DNA of 64,000 nucleotides from Methanocalculus chunghsingensis (GTDB lineage: Archaea > Halobacteriota > Methanomicrobia > Methanomicrobiales > Methanocorpusculaceae): NCBI RefSeq assembly GCF_018132105.1, contig NZ_JWHL01000007.1, positions 20,109-84,108 on the forward strand, given 5' to 3'. The stretch's first letter is position 1; every line of letters starts with the position of its first letter. Below are positions 25,381 to 33,238 of the stretch, in pieces. The position numbers and the translations under genes are program-made. Below the pieces are notes generated by a model. It was not told the DNA's origin. It was given only the letters and a program-made list of their open reading frames with translations, and searched no databases.

Positions 25381-25956
25381 CTACCACCAGTCATGCAGAT
25401 CAGGGGGGCTGATGAGGGAGGGATCATCCGGAGCATCCGGATGGTTGATCGCCATCCCGACCCTGATGATCTGAAGGCTGGTATCAGCAGGACGGAGGTC
25501 TCCACCTGCGAGGTATGCAACCCCCCCTTCCTCCGAAAGGAGGAGGGGCATCCGGTCATGGACGGTCGATACCGGAGGGAGAGCCGGGCAGGTGATGATC
25601 AGAAAGGCATCCCCGGTGGTGAGCCCGGCTGCATACAGAAGAGGCGTATCGGGAGATGAGATGTACCAGGGCTCTCTCCGTGATCCAACAGATTTCCATT
25701 CATAAAACCCACTCATGGGAACGAGGCAGCGACTCCTCCGCTTGGAAGCGCTCTCAAAAAGACGTTCAAACCGTCCATTGATCTGTCTCGCCCCATCCCG
25801 CCTGCGAAGACCAAAGACGGCCTCCTGTATCGTCAGATCAACTGTCACCACCGGGAGGTGCTGGCCGGGTGCACAATTATACCGTGGAAACAGTACAGGA
25901 CCACCGAACCGTTCGGCAAGAAGACGGGTGCCGATGATCGTATAGCGGGAGCACAT
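25381..25956 (-). CDS. SRAP-domain protein (YedK/HMCES family)
   Basis: A 191-residue SOS-response-associated peptidase-type protein. In this family Cys2 forms a stable crosslink with abasic sites in single-stranded DNA and so shields them. All catalytic residues are present: Cys2 (MCSRYT), Asn27 (RYNCAPGQ), Glu86 (SGFYEWK) and His133 (STVHDRMPLLL). The gene lies 39 nt upstream of the RuBisCO start on the same strand, so the two may be cotranscribed, though no functional link is known. Confidence 0.93.
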   Translation of the reverse strand: MCSRYTIIGTRLLAERFGGPVLFPRYNCAPGQHLPVVTVDLTIQEAVFGLRRRDGARQINGRFERLFESASKRRSRCLVPMSGFYEWKSVGSRREPWYISSPDTPLLYAAGLTTGDAFLIITCPALPPVSTVHDRMPLLLSEEGGVAYLAGGDLRPADTSLQIIRVGMAINHPDAPDDPSLISPPDLHDWW

Positions 25957-26016
25957 CCCTCTCTTTCACCCTACCCAATACCAGATCCTGAACAATCGAT
26001 ATCCGCACCGCTCATG

Positions 26017-26023
26017 AAAAAAA
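26017..26023 (-). terminator. T7 terminator after peroxiredoxin
   Basis: Seven A residues on the plus strand give a T7 run on the minus strand directly after the peroxiredoxin stop codon. It closes the oxidative-defence gene group. Confidence 0.5.
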
Positions 26024-26689
26024 TTAGATGGTTTTAAAGCAGAGATACCAGTCTTTACACTCGTATCCTTCTGTATCCCGGATCTCAGACTGTTCAACGG
26101 TCTTTGGCGGGGGAACCACAACCTTGTCTCCAGGCTGCCAGTTTGCCGGCGTTGCAACACTGTGCGTATCGCTCGTCTGGAATGCCTTTAGGAGGCGGAT
26201 AAGCTCGGGGATATTCCTCCCGTTTGAGAGCGGGTAATAAAGAATGCACCTGATGATCATCGAGGGGTCGATGAAGAAGACGGCGCGGACCGCAGCAGTG
26301 CTGCTCTGGTTTGGATGAATCATGCCAAAGAGTGATGCGACATGCATATCCAGATCTGCAATCACCGGGAAGGGAATCTTCACCCCCATCTTCTCCTTGA
26401 TGTTTCGCACCCATGCAAGGTGAGAGTGGATGCTGTCAATCGAGAGGCCGACAAGCTGGGCATTGAGTGCCTGGAACTCATCATCCGCTGCAGCAAGCGC
26501 CATGAATTCGGTCGTGCAGACGGGGGTGAAATCAGCGGGATGGGAGAAGAGGACGACCCACTTCTTATCCTTGTAATCGGATAATTTCATGACACCATGA
26601 GTAGTTACCGCCTCAAAGTCGGGAGCTTCCTCTCCGATCCGCGGCATCGCCGGGGGGCATTCACAGTACATATCCATATCCTCGCACAT
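26024..26689 (-). CDS. Peroxiredoxin (Prx6/archaeal 1-Cys-like group)
   Basis: A 221-residue thiol peroxidase that reduces H2O2 and organic peroxides. The peroxidatic Cys58 lies in HPADFTPVCTTEF, with the catalytic Thr55. The Prx6-type C-terminal dimer domain contains LRLLKAFQTSD. Two further cysteines at the C-terminus (EGYECKDWYLCFK) match the archaeal ApTPx-like pattern. Three in-frame Met codons occur within the first seven codons; the third has GAGG at a good distance, so the true N-terminus may be MYCECPPAMP. It follows the AhpD-like gene by 8 nt. Confidence 0.94.
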   Translation of the reverse strand: MCEDMDMYCECPPAMPRIGEEAPDFEAVTTHGVMKLSDYKDKKWVVLFSHPADFTPVCTTEFMALAAADDEFQALNAQLVGLSIDSIHSHLAWVRNIKEKMGVKIPFPVIADLDMHVASLFGMIHPNQSSTAAVRAVFFIDPSMIIRCILYYPLSNGRNIPELIRLLKAFQTSDTHSVATPANWQPGDKVVVPPPKTVEQSEIRDTEGYECKDWYLCFKTI

Positions 26690-26697
26690 CAGTCAAA

Positions 26698-27063
26698 TCA
26701 CTCCTTCATGATCTCATCCATGGCGCTCTTACCATAGACATAAGCAGGCATGCCGGAGAGCATAAAAGTCACACGAAGACCTTCCTCGATCTCCTCTTTT
26801 GTGACACCCAGATTCTTTGCACCGGCAAGCTGGGCACGAACAGCATGTTCATCCCGGAGTGCGGCAGCGATGGCGATGGCAAGCACCTTCTTGGTCTTTC
26901 GATCAAGTGCTCCGTCAGCCCAGATATGCTGGTCAAATTTCATGACCATCTCAAACATCTCCGGCTCCTTATCCATCAGTCCACGGAAGAAGACCGGGAC
27001 TTTCCCGATCTTCTCCTCAAGGGACTGAAGATTCTTCGCCTTCTGATCCATAGTACCGTTCAC
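26698..27063 (-). CDS. Carboxymuconolactone decarboxylase/AhpD-like protein lacking catalytic cysteines
   Basis: A 121-residue all-helical AhpD-fold protein. The family core is recognisable (KTKKVLAIAIAAALRDEHAVRAQLAGAKNLGVTKEEI), but where AhpD has CxxC and a nearby His, this protein reads DEHA with Gln at the later His position. Peroxidase-reductant chemistry through a CxxC is therefore not possible, and the role is unknown. A GTG start at 27063 overlaps the desulforedoxin stop codon; an ATG four codons later (27051) also has GGGAG upstream. Its place between desulforedoxin and peroxiredoxin suggests a redox-stress function. Confidence 0.82.
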   Translation of the reverse strand: MNGTMDQKAKNLQSLEEKIGKVPVFFRGLMDKEPEMFEMVMKFDQHIWADGALDRKTKKVLAIAIAAALRDEHAVRAQLAGAKNLGVTKEEIEEGLRVTFMLSGMPAYVYGKSAMDEIMKE

Positions 27064-27185
27064 TCCCTCAGTGCCATTGGCTGGCCGCAGCAGATCAGTT
27101 CTCCACCGCCAACCTCTTTCACTTCGACGACGTTTTCACAGATCTCGCAGACGAAGATCTGCCCTTCTTCAGATACATTGACCAT
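27060..27185 (-). CDS. Desulforedoxin-like FeS4 protein (41 residues)
   Basis: A very small protein with the desulforedoxin iron site. Cys13 and Cys16 (FVCEICEN) and the adjacent Cys32-Cys33 (LICCGQPM) are the four ligands of an Fe(SCys)4 centre, with the typical VVEVKEVGGGELICCGQPM spacing. It is a stand-alone version of the N-terminal domain of desulfoferrodoxin. It probably passes electrons in the neighbouring oxidative-defence system. The stop overlaps the possible GTG start of the AhpD-like gene, so translation may be coupled. Confidence 0.88.
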   Translation of the reverse strand: MVNVSEEGQIFVCEICENVVEVKEVGGGELICCGQPMALRE

Positions 27186-27252
27186 TTTTAACACCTCATT
27201 CGATTATTCTCCTGCCTGACGGTGCATTGCTGCACAAACTGTTTGAGATGCT

Positions 27253-27495
27253 TCAGATGTTTGATCCACCGCGTTTTGGGGGTTTGTTAACATCCTCGGC
27301 AGTCTTGATATCAGGCCTGATATGGGTCATCGGGAAGCACTGGTACTCAGCACACTCGCAGGTCGGACATTTTCTGAGATCTTCCTCGACTTTGCTCAGA
27401 ACCATCTCAGAACCACAGTCAATGCAGACATACTTGCCCGGGTTTGCCTTCGTTCCAGCCTTTACAATTTCACAACGTTCTTCTGGATTTCCCAT
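27253..27495 (-). CDS. Small zinc-ribbon/rubredoxin-like protein
   Basis: An 80-residue cysteine-rich protein. Cys24 and Cys27 (YVCIDCGSE) and Cys43 and Cys46 (RKCPTC) form a four-cysteine ribbon after GKY, the common GxYxCxxCG...CPxC pattern; Cys8, Cys48 and Cys53 are extra. The metal (zinc or iron) cannot be told from sequence. The ATG at 27495 is chosen over a longer frame because the upstream sequence is AT-rich promoter DNA containing TATATAA at about 27531-27537. It heads the minus-strand redox gene group. Confidence 0.75.
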   Translation of the reverse strand: MGNPEERCEIVKAGTKANPGKYVCIDCGSEMVLSKVEEDLRKCPTCECAEYQCFPMTHIRPDIKTAEDVNKPPKRGGSNI

Positions 27496-27530
27496 TGGTT
27501 TTTCACCAGAACGTGGATAGAACCTAAGAA

Positions 27531-27537
27531 TATATAA
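27531..27537 (-). promoter_or_regulatory. Candidate promoter of the redox gene cluster
   Basis: A TATATA word on the minus strand lies about 36-42 nt upstream of the zinc-ribbon start. The same spacer has GTATATAC (about 27555-27562) and ACTTATCT (about 27614-27621), which may serve the divergent flavoprotein gene. Confidence 0.35.
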
Positions 27538-27644
27538 TTTTATTCTATGAGGATTTGTATATACGATGAAGTATTCAATCAATATGACCCTTAATCCGTT
27601 AATCAGCTGAAAGACTTATCTTCGTAGACGTAGAGAAAAGGTGC

Positions 27645-28268
27645 ATGGGATGTCATCTTGTTGCGCTCCTTGGTAGCCCCCGTAAGGAGGGAAATACTGC
27701 AAGGCTTCTCAAAGAAGCTGTCCGGGGAGCAGAAGAAGCCGGCTGTACGGTTGAGGTAATCCATGTCCCCGAACTTCAGATCAGGCCCTGTATGGAGATC
27801 TTTGCCTGCAAAACCAAAGCCGAATGCGCAATTAAAGACGAAATGGGGACGTACTACACGAAGATACGGGATGCAGACGGGCTGATCGTCGCCACCCCGG
27901 TCATGACGATGGGGGTCCCGGGTGCGCTGAAGTCCTTCCTTGATCGGTTCCAGGTCTTCTACATGGCCAAGTACGAGAGGGGTGAGCCCCTTGTAACATC
28001 GGAAGAGCGAAAGATCCGCAAAATGCTCCTCCTCTCGATTGCAGGGATGAATATACCAAATCTCTTCGCCGGGCTTCTCCAGACGATGCATGCCTTTGGT
28101 GAGATCACCGACTGCCCGCTCTGGGAGAAGGTTCTCCTGCCTGATATGGACAATGTCAGGGATATCACAACCCGGCCTGATATCCTGAAAGAAGCATATG
28201 AGAAGGGATATGCCCTTGGTGAGGAGATTCAAAAAGCAACATCAGAAGTAGCCCTCTCCATGGAGTGA
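27645..28268 (+). CDS. NADPH-dependent FMN reductase/iron-sulfur flavoprotein family
   Basis: A 207-residue flavodoxin-fold protein. The FMN phosphate loop is GSPRKEGNTARLL near the N-terminus, and IVATPVMTMGVPGALKSFLDR is the second FMN-binding segment. Cysteines 49, 55 and 61 lie where iron-sulfur flavoproteins place their cluster motif, but one ligand of the usual four-Cys pattern seems to be missing, so a cluster is doubtful. It is divergent from the zinc-ribbon/desulforedoxin group and may share its role in O2 or peroxide defence. The 3' end overlaps radC by 27 nt. Confidence 0.85.
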   Translation: MGCHLVALLGSPRKEGNTARLLKEAVRGAEEAGCTVEVIHVPELQIRPCMEIFACKTKAECAIKDEMGTYYTKIRDADGLIVATPVMTMGVPGALKSFLDRFQVFYMAKYERGEPLVTSEERKIRKMLLLSIAGMNIPNLFAGLLQTMHAFGEITDCPLWEKVLLPDMDNVRDITTRPDILKEAYEKGYALGEEIQKATSEVALSME

Positions 28269-28922
28269 ACAGAACCCCTTCTCAGAGACGATGATGTGAT
28301 CGATGAGGCGGATCCCAAGGACCTCCCCGGCCTCGGCGAGCTTCTTTGTGACCGCAATATCATCACTGCTTGGTGTCAGACTCCCGGAGGGATGGTTATG
28401 CATCAGGATGATCGAGGCGGCACGATCAGTGATCGCATCCGCATAGACCTCCCTCGGATGGATCTGGCTCTGGTTTAGTATCCCTTTCGTGATGACCCTG
28501 CTCCGAATCAGCTCATGGGCTCCATTGAGGGTGATACAGATGACATGCTCCTGCCTCTCACGCCTGATAGACTCTGCATAGGGAAGGGCATCCTCCGGTT
28601 GTGTAATCCTCGGCCGGAATGTTGTATCCAGAAATCGTCGTGTCAGCTCGATTGAAGCAAGTATCTGGCAGGCCTTCGCCTCTCCGACACCCGGAATCTT
28701 CAGAAGATCCTCACACGAGACTGCATCCTGTTTCTCGCGGAGACAGGCGCTGATCTTCCCTGAGAGGGTGGTGACGTCATGGCCCCGAATCCCTCTGCCG
28801 ATGATCGCAGCCACCAGTTCATCATCAGAGAGGGCAGAAGGGCCCCGTGACAGTATCCTCTCTCTGGGGCGATCGATCGCCGGGGTCTCCCGGATATGAC
28901 GTATTTCCGTCCGGATCTTCAT
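28242..28922 (-). CDS. radC: RadC-family JAMM-domain protein
   Basis: A 226-residue protein. The N-terminal helix-hairpin-helix region contains LLKIPGVGEAKACQILASIEL. The C-terminal MPN/JAMM metalloprotease-like domain has the zinc signature HNHPSGSLTPSSDD plus an upstream conserved segment ending CITLNGAHEL. Despite the historic name, a role in DNA repair is unproven for this family. It is divergent from rubrerythrin. Confidence 0.93.
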   Translation of the reverse strand: MKIRTEIRHIRETPAIDRPRERILSRGPSALSDDELVAAIIGRGIRGHDVTTLSGKISACLREKQDAVSCEDLLKIPGVGEAKACQILASIELTRRFLDTTFRPRITQPEDALPYAESIRRERQEHVICITLNGAHELIRSRVITKGILNQSQIHPREVYADAITDRAASIILMHNHPSGSLTPSSDDIAVTKKLAEAGEVLGIRLIDHIIVSEKGFCSLHGEGYF

Positions 28923-29009
28923 TGTATCTTTATTTCTTGCCTGCTCCGTTTAAGGATGTCGTTCGCCACCACCAAAACATTTTTCCAGTTCCAGGGCAAT
29001 TGAAGATGT

Positions 29010-29510
29010 ATGGCAACAGAACAGGATATTATGGAGGCATTTGCTGGCGAATCGCAGGCAAACAGGAAGTACGCAATCTTTGCCGAGAAAGCTAAGGAAG
29101 ACGGCTATGCAAATGTTGCCCGCCTCTTCCGTGCAGCCTCCCAGGCCGAGGAGATCCATGCCCGCCGCCTCCTGAGGGTTGCTGGTTTGATCAAATCAAC
29201 AGCTGATAACCTGAGTGGAGGGATCGAAGGGGAGACGCATGAATTTACGACGATGTACCCGGAGTTCATCAAGCGTGCCGGTGAAGAGGGAAGAAAGGAT
29301 GCCGAAATCACCTTCACCCATGCGATGAAAGCTGAGGAGGTTCATGCAGGACTGTATAAGGATGCCCTCGAAGCGGTCACAAAGGGTGACGATCTCGTCG
29401 TCAAGGATGTCAGACTCTGCCCGGTCTGTGGAAATATTGCTCTTGGAGACGTACCTGAGAAGTGCCCGATCTGTGGAGTCCCCGGGGCGGGCTTCCTCAC
29501 TGTTGAATAA
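29010..29510 (+). CDS. rbr: Rubrerythrin
   Basis: A 166-residue diiron peroxidase that reduces H2O2 in anaerobes. The ferritin-like part has the ligand motifs AFAGESQANRKY, EEIHARRL, TMYPEFIKRA and AEEVHAGLY. The C-terminal rubredoxin domain has CPVCG and CPICGVPG. All expected ligands are present and the length is slightly short of classical rubrerythrin. A T-run follows the stop. It lies in the broader oxidative-defence region of the window. Confidence 0.95.
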   Translation: MATEQDIMEAFAGESQANRKYAIFAEKAKEDGYANVARLFRAASQAEEIHARRLLRVAGLIKSTADNLSGGIEGETHEFTTMYPEFIKRAGEEGRKDAEITFTHAMKAEEVHAGLYKDALEAVTKGDDLVVKDVRLCPVCGNIALGDVPEKCPICGVPGAGFLTVE

Positions 29511-29517
29511 ATCCTTC

Positions 29518-29524
29518 TTTTTTT
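29518..29524 (+). terminator. T7 terminator after rubrerythrin
   Basis: Seven T residues start 8 nt after the rubrerythrin stop, consistent with oligo-T termination. Confidence 0.5.
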
Positions 29525-29582
29525 CCCTCAGGTTCAGGAGAACGAGCAAACCTTCATGTAATTTTATGAGGAAAGTATACCT

Positions 29583-30614
29583 GTGAGATACCAGTGGGAG
29601 TCTGTTGACCGTCTTTCGTTAGGAATCGTAGGGCTGATTGCGTTAATCACCTTTATTGCATTTTTTCCCCTGATGCGGGTCATTGTCCTCGCCCTCTCAC
29701 TGGCGATCGTCCTGATTCCGTACCAGGAGCGGCTCGCGAGGCGGATCTCCCCTGCCCTCTCTGCAATTCTTATAACAGTCGGAGTCGTCTTTACCCTGCT
29801 TGTGACGGTTATTCTCACCGGAACAGTATTGTATCAGAATATGGAGTACCTCATATCCATCATATCAAGCATGATCGAAGGCTTTAAGGGAGCTTTTGAG
29901 TCAGATCTCTTCCTCTCCATTCCGGATCTCGGATTTGAAGAGATGACAAATACACTCCTCACAACCATACGGGATACAATTTTTTCCTATCTCATGTCAG
30001 TTCCAGGCATTGGTGTGGAGCTGATCCTCTTCATCGGCTCTCTCTATCTCTTCGTATGTAAAGGGCAGAAGATCGGTGATGATATCAGTAAAGGCCTGTA
30101 TGGACGCTCCCGCAACAATATCACCATCATCTGGAAGAGAGTGAGCGACACCCTCTACTCGATATATATCGTTCATTTCTCAATAGCAGTCATAACCTTC
30201 TTCCTTGCCCTCCCCTTCTTCTGGCTCCTCGGATATGACCATATTATCTTTTATTCGGTTCTCTGTGCACTATTTGCCCTGGTGCCATTCCTCGGTCCGT
30301 TCGTCATCCTTGCATTCCTGGCACTCTATGCCCTCTCCATGGGAGATATCCGGGCACTCCTCCTCATCCTCTTCATCGGCTATCCGGTGCTCAGTATCGC
30401 AACCGACCTCTATCTCAGGCCGGTACTGATGGGCAAGCGGGTGGAGATCAATCCGGTCGTCATCTTCATCGGGTTCTTCGGGGGTATGGCTGTGATGGGG
30501 ATCATCGGATTCATTCTCGGTCCACTCCTTCTTTCCCTGATAATCGGAGGATATCAGATCGTCATCAATGAGCTCCATGCTGCAACAAGCCAATCCGAGG
30601 CTCCCAAAGCATAA
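29583..30614 (+). CDS. AI-2E family (PerM-like) membrane transporter
   Basis: A 343-residue membrane protein of the AI-2E/PerM family with about eight helices. Typical features are the paired N-terminal helices (LIALITFIAFFPLMRVIVLALSLAIVLIPY), a soluble mid-section, and the C-terminal conserved PFLGPFVILAF, DLYLRPVLMGKRVEINPVVIFIGFFGG and GFILGPLL. The substrate in archaea is unknown; the AI-2 name comes from a bacterial member. The start is GTG at 29583. The next gene begins 26 nt downstream. Confidence 0.88.
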   Translation: MRYQWESVDRLSLGIVGLIALITFIAFFPLMRVIVLALSLAIVLIPYQERLARRISPALSAILITVGVVFTLLVTVILTGTVLYQNMEYLISIISSMIEGFKGAFESDLFLSIPDLGFEEMTNTLLTTIRDTIFSYLMSVPGIGVELILFIGSLYLFVCKGQKIGDDISKGLYGRSRNNITIIWKRVSDTLYSIYIVHFSIAVITFFLALPFFWLLGYDHIIFYSVLCALFALVPFLGPFVILAFLALYALSMGDIRALLLILFIGYPVLSIATDLYLRPVLMGKRVEINPVVIFIGFFGGMAVMGIIGFILGPLLLSLIIGGYQIVINELHAATSQSEAPKA

Positions 30615-30639
30615 TATAATCTCATATCCATTCAGAGAT

Positions 30640-31803
30640 ATGAGCGATATAACCGTCTATTCCACCGAGCGTTGCCCGTACTGTGCGATGGTGAAGGCGT
30701 ATCTCAATAAGAAGGATATCTCCTATACCGTCATTGATGTCGGGAAGCCGGAGAATATTGAGGATGCAAAGGAGATGATCAGGATCTCCGGCCAGCGGGG
30801 AGTCCCCGTAACCGTCATTGACGGGGAGGTGATCATCGGCTTTGACACTGCACGGTTCAATGAGATCTTCGGGATTGAAGAGTCGGGCGGAGCATATGAT
30901 CTGATCATCATCGGTGCAGGGCCGGCGGGATTAACTGCGGCGGTCTATGCAGCCCGGAAGCTCCTCTCAACCCTCGTCATCTCGGAGAATATCGGTGGCC
31001 AGTCGAACGAGAGCTGGGCGATTGAGAACTATATGGGGTACCTGATGATCACCGGATCGGATCTGATGGCAAAGTTTGAAGAGCAGGTCCATACCCAGAA
31101 TGTCAATCTTGAACTTGATCGTGTTTCACGCATTGAAACAATGGATGACGGGAGGTTTCATATCAAAACCGCGTCTGATCAGGCCTTTACCGCCCGGAGT
31201 GTCATCATCGCATCCGGGAAGCATCCCCGGATGCTTGGAGTCGAAGGAGAAGAGAAATTCCTTGGAAAAGGGCTCTCGATATGTTCGACATGTGACGGGC
31301 CCCTGTACCGGAATAAGACGGTTGTGATCGTCGGCGGCGGCAACTCTGCCGTCCAGACCACCATCGAGATGGCAAAGATTGCCAGGGACGTCCATCTCAT
31401 CGTCAGGAGCAGTATTCGCGCCGATGAGGTCTTTGAACGCCAGCTTGATGATCTGAAGAATCTCAGTATCCATACCGGTTATGACGTCGCCAGAATCGGC
31501 GGTGACAAATTCGTCCGCTCAATTGTGATTAAAAACAGGGAGAGTGGGGAGGAGAAGACGCTCCCTGCAGACGGAGTCTTCATTGAGATCGGTCTTATTC
31601 CAAATACCGGGTTTTTAAATGGATTCCTTGAGATGAATGATCAGGGTGAGATCATCGTCGATCCAAACTGTCATACAAATGTTCCCGGGATCTTTGCTGC
31701 AGGAGATGTAACCGCTATCAAAGGAAAACAGATCATCATTGCCGCAGGGGAAGGAGCAAAAGCGGCTCTCGAAGCCCATGACTACCTGATGGCAACGGAG
31801 TAG
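30640..31803 (+). CDS. Glutaredoxin-thioredoxin reductase fusion protein
   Basis: A 387-residue natural fusion. Residues 1-75 are a glutaredoxin-like domain with the redox pair Cys12-Pro-Tyr-Cys15 and the cis-Pro segment GVPVTVIDG. From about residue 86 follows a complete thioredoxin reductase: FAD motif IIIGAGPAGLTAA, redox pair Cys215-Ser-Thr-Cys218 in ICSTCDGPLYRNK, a second nucleotide motif VVIVGGGNSAVQT, and the C-terminal GIFAAGDVTAIKGKQI. It is likely to pass electrons from a nicotinamide or flavin donor to its own glutaredoxin domain and then to target proteins such as the window's peroxiredoxin; the electron donor is not shown. Confidence 0.93.
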   Translation: MSDITVYSTERCPYCAMVKAYLNKKDISYTVIDVGKPENIEDAKEMIRISGQRGVPVTVIDGEVIIGFDTARFNEIFGIEESGGAYDLIIIGAGPAGLTAAVYAARKLLSTLVISENIGGQSNESWAIENYMGYLMITGSDLMAKFEEQVHTQNVNLELDRVSRIETMDDGRFHIKTASDQAFTARSVIIASGKHPRMLGVEGEEKFLGKGLSICSTCDGPLYRNKTVVIVGGGNSAVQTTIEMAKIARDVHLIVRSSIRADEVFERQLDDLKNLSIHTGYDVARIGGDKFVRSIVIKNRESGEEKTLPADGVFIEIGLIPNTGFLNGFLEMNDQGEIIVDPNCHTNVPGIFAAGDVTAIKGKQIIIAAGEGAKAALEAHDYLMATE

Positions 31804-31861
31804 GTCCGCCCAGATTACAAAGCGAATACTATATCCATACAGTTCTATATACAACACGATT

Positions 31862-33091
31862 ATGGCAGGAGACGGAGATATCCCGAGAGGAGACGCAATA
31901 GCCTACGATAGTGTACACCTCAATGGGCAGGGTCAGATCCTCCGGACCGGGGCACTCCTCACCCGTCTCCTCGATATGCCGGAGAATGAACTGCAGGGGA
32001 GAGTCCTGTCAGAGTTTATGATCCCTGATGATCGGGATCGCTGCCGGTATGCCATTAATATGGCTTTTCTCGGAATGCCGGGGAGGATCGGCTGTACTAT
32101 CAAGAACGCGGAAGGAAGACGGCATCATCTGCGATACCTCTTTCAGCAGGTTGCCGGAGGGGTCGAAGGGGAGCTCCTCGTTGTTGATGGCAATTCGATG
32201 GCAAATCCTGACAGGATCAGCCAGCGATATAACGCACTCATCCATGCCCTTCCCGGATACATCTTCGTCCTCGATGCAAAAGGAAGGTTCTGCGAGATGC
32301 ATCCCCCCGAATCCGGAGAGCTGGTCTTCCCCCCGGAGTTTGCCCTCCGCAAACATATCCGTGATCTCTTTCCACCACAGATCGCTGAAGCAACGATGGC
32401 GGCGATCGGCGCAGCACGCCGGGGAGAGAATGCAGAATTCTCATACACCCTGAAGATTCACGGCGAGGAGAGGTACTTTGAAGCGCACGGGGCTGCATCA
32501 GGAGAGGATGAAGTCGTCTTCATCATCATCGACCGAACCTCTGAACGCCAGCTTGAGGAACATCTCCGCCACCATCTCAGGGCAGAGAGGATCCTGACGA
32601 CGATAACCGATCGGATTATGGGATCCGGATCATTCTCACCGGTTGCCGATGACGTCCTCTCCCTCATCGGAACCATGATGGAAGCGAAGCGTGTCAGCCT
32701 CGTCCTCATCACAGATGATGGGAGGATGCGCCGCCTCCATGACTGGGAATCACCCGGTATCCCTCCGCTTCCGACAACTGAGAATAACCTTCTGCTCGCC
32801 ACCTTCCCCTGGTGGAAGAGCCAGATCTCCTCCGGACGGATTGTGACGATCCCGGATATCCATCTCCTCCCAGAGAATGCATCGGGTGAACGGGCGCATC
32901 TTGAGAAGGTGGGGGCACGATCGCTCATCGCCTTCCCGATCAGGTCACCCGCCGGCATCAGCGGATTTATTGAAGTTCATAATCCGGCAGATCCATCGTT
33001 ATGGATGATGGAAGAGAGCAGGCTGCTCAGGATTGCCGGGGAGATCATCGGGTATACACTCTTATGGGAAGAGAAGATCCATACAGTGTAG
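31862..33091 (+). CDS. PAS-PAS-GAF sensor protein without output domain
   Basis: A 409-residue soluble signalling protein. A first PAS-like region spans about residues 15-110 (GQILRTGALLTRLLDMPENELQGR). A second PAS domain lies at about 120-230 (LPGYIFVLDAKGRFCEM). A GAF-like domain covers about 240-400, with LVLITDDGRMRRLHDWES and LIAFPIRSPAGISGFIEVHNPADP. There is no histidine-kinase, receiver or DNA-binding domain, so it must signal through a partner. TATA-like words (ACTATATCC, about 31828-31836) 26-34 nt before the ATG suggest a leaderless mRNA. Confidence 0.8.
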   Translation: MAGDGDIPRGDAIAYDSVHLNGQGQILRTGALLTRLLDMPENELQGRVLSEFMIPDDRDRCRYAINMAFLGMPGRIGCTIKNAEGRRHHLRYLFQQVAGGVEGELLVVDGNSMANPDRISQRYNALIHALPGYIFVLDAKGRFCEMHPPESGELVFPPEFALRKHIRDLFPPQIAEATMAAIGAARRGENAEFSYTLKIHGEERYFEAHGAASGEDEVVFIIIDRTSERQLEEHLRHHLRAERILTTITDRIMGSGSFSPVADDVLSLIGTMMEAKRVSLVLITDDGRMRRLHDWESPGIPPLPTTENNLLLATFPWWKSQISSGRIVTIPDIHLLPENASGERAHLEKVGARSLIAFPIRSPAGISGFIEVHNPADPSLWMMEESRLLRIAGEIIGYTLLWEEKIHTV

Positions 33092-33238
33092 AATGAGATC
33101 AGGCCTTTCTCCTCTCTCAACCGGAGAAATCTCCTGACGTTTCCTCACCACAATCCAGAATAGTACACTCCAAAGTATCGTACGCATGAGTACGTACCCT
33201 GATCGGCATCGGGAGATCCCAGTGCCTGAGAGCCGGGA

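Noticed and set aside
27603..28232. 209-codon minus-strand frame opposite the flavoprotein gene
   Set aside because: The plus strand encodes a clear flavodoxin-fold protein with the FMN loop; the minus frame shows no recognisable pattern.
33179..33194. Inverted repeat CGTAC-GCATGA-GTACG similar to the frh upstream repeat
   Set aside because: It lies between two convergent gene ends, not near a promoter, and the spacer length differs from the frh repeat; likely chance.
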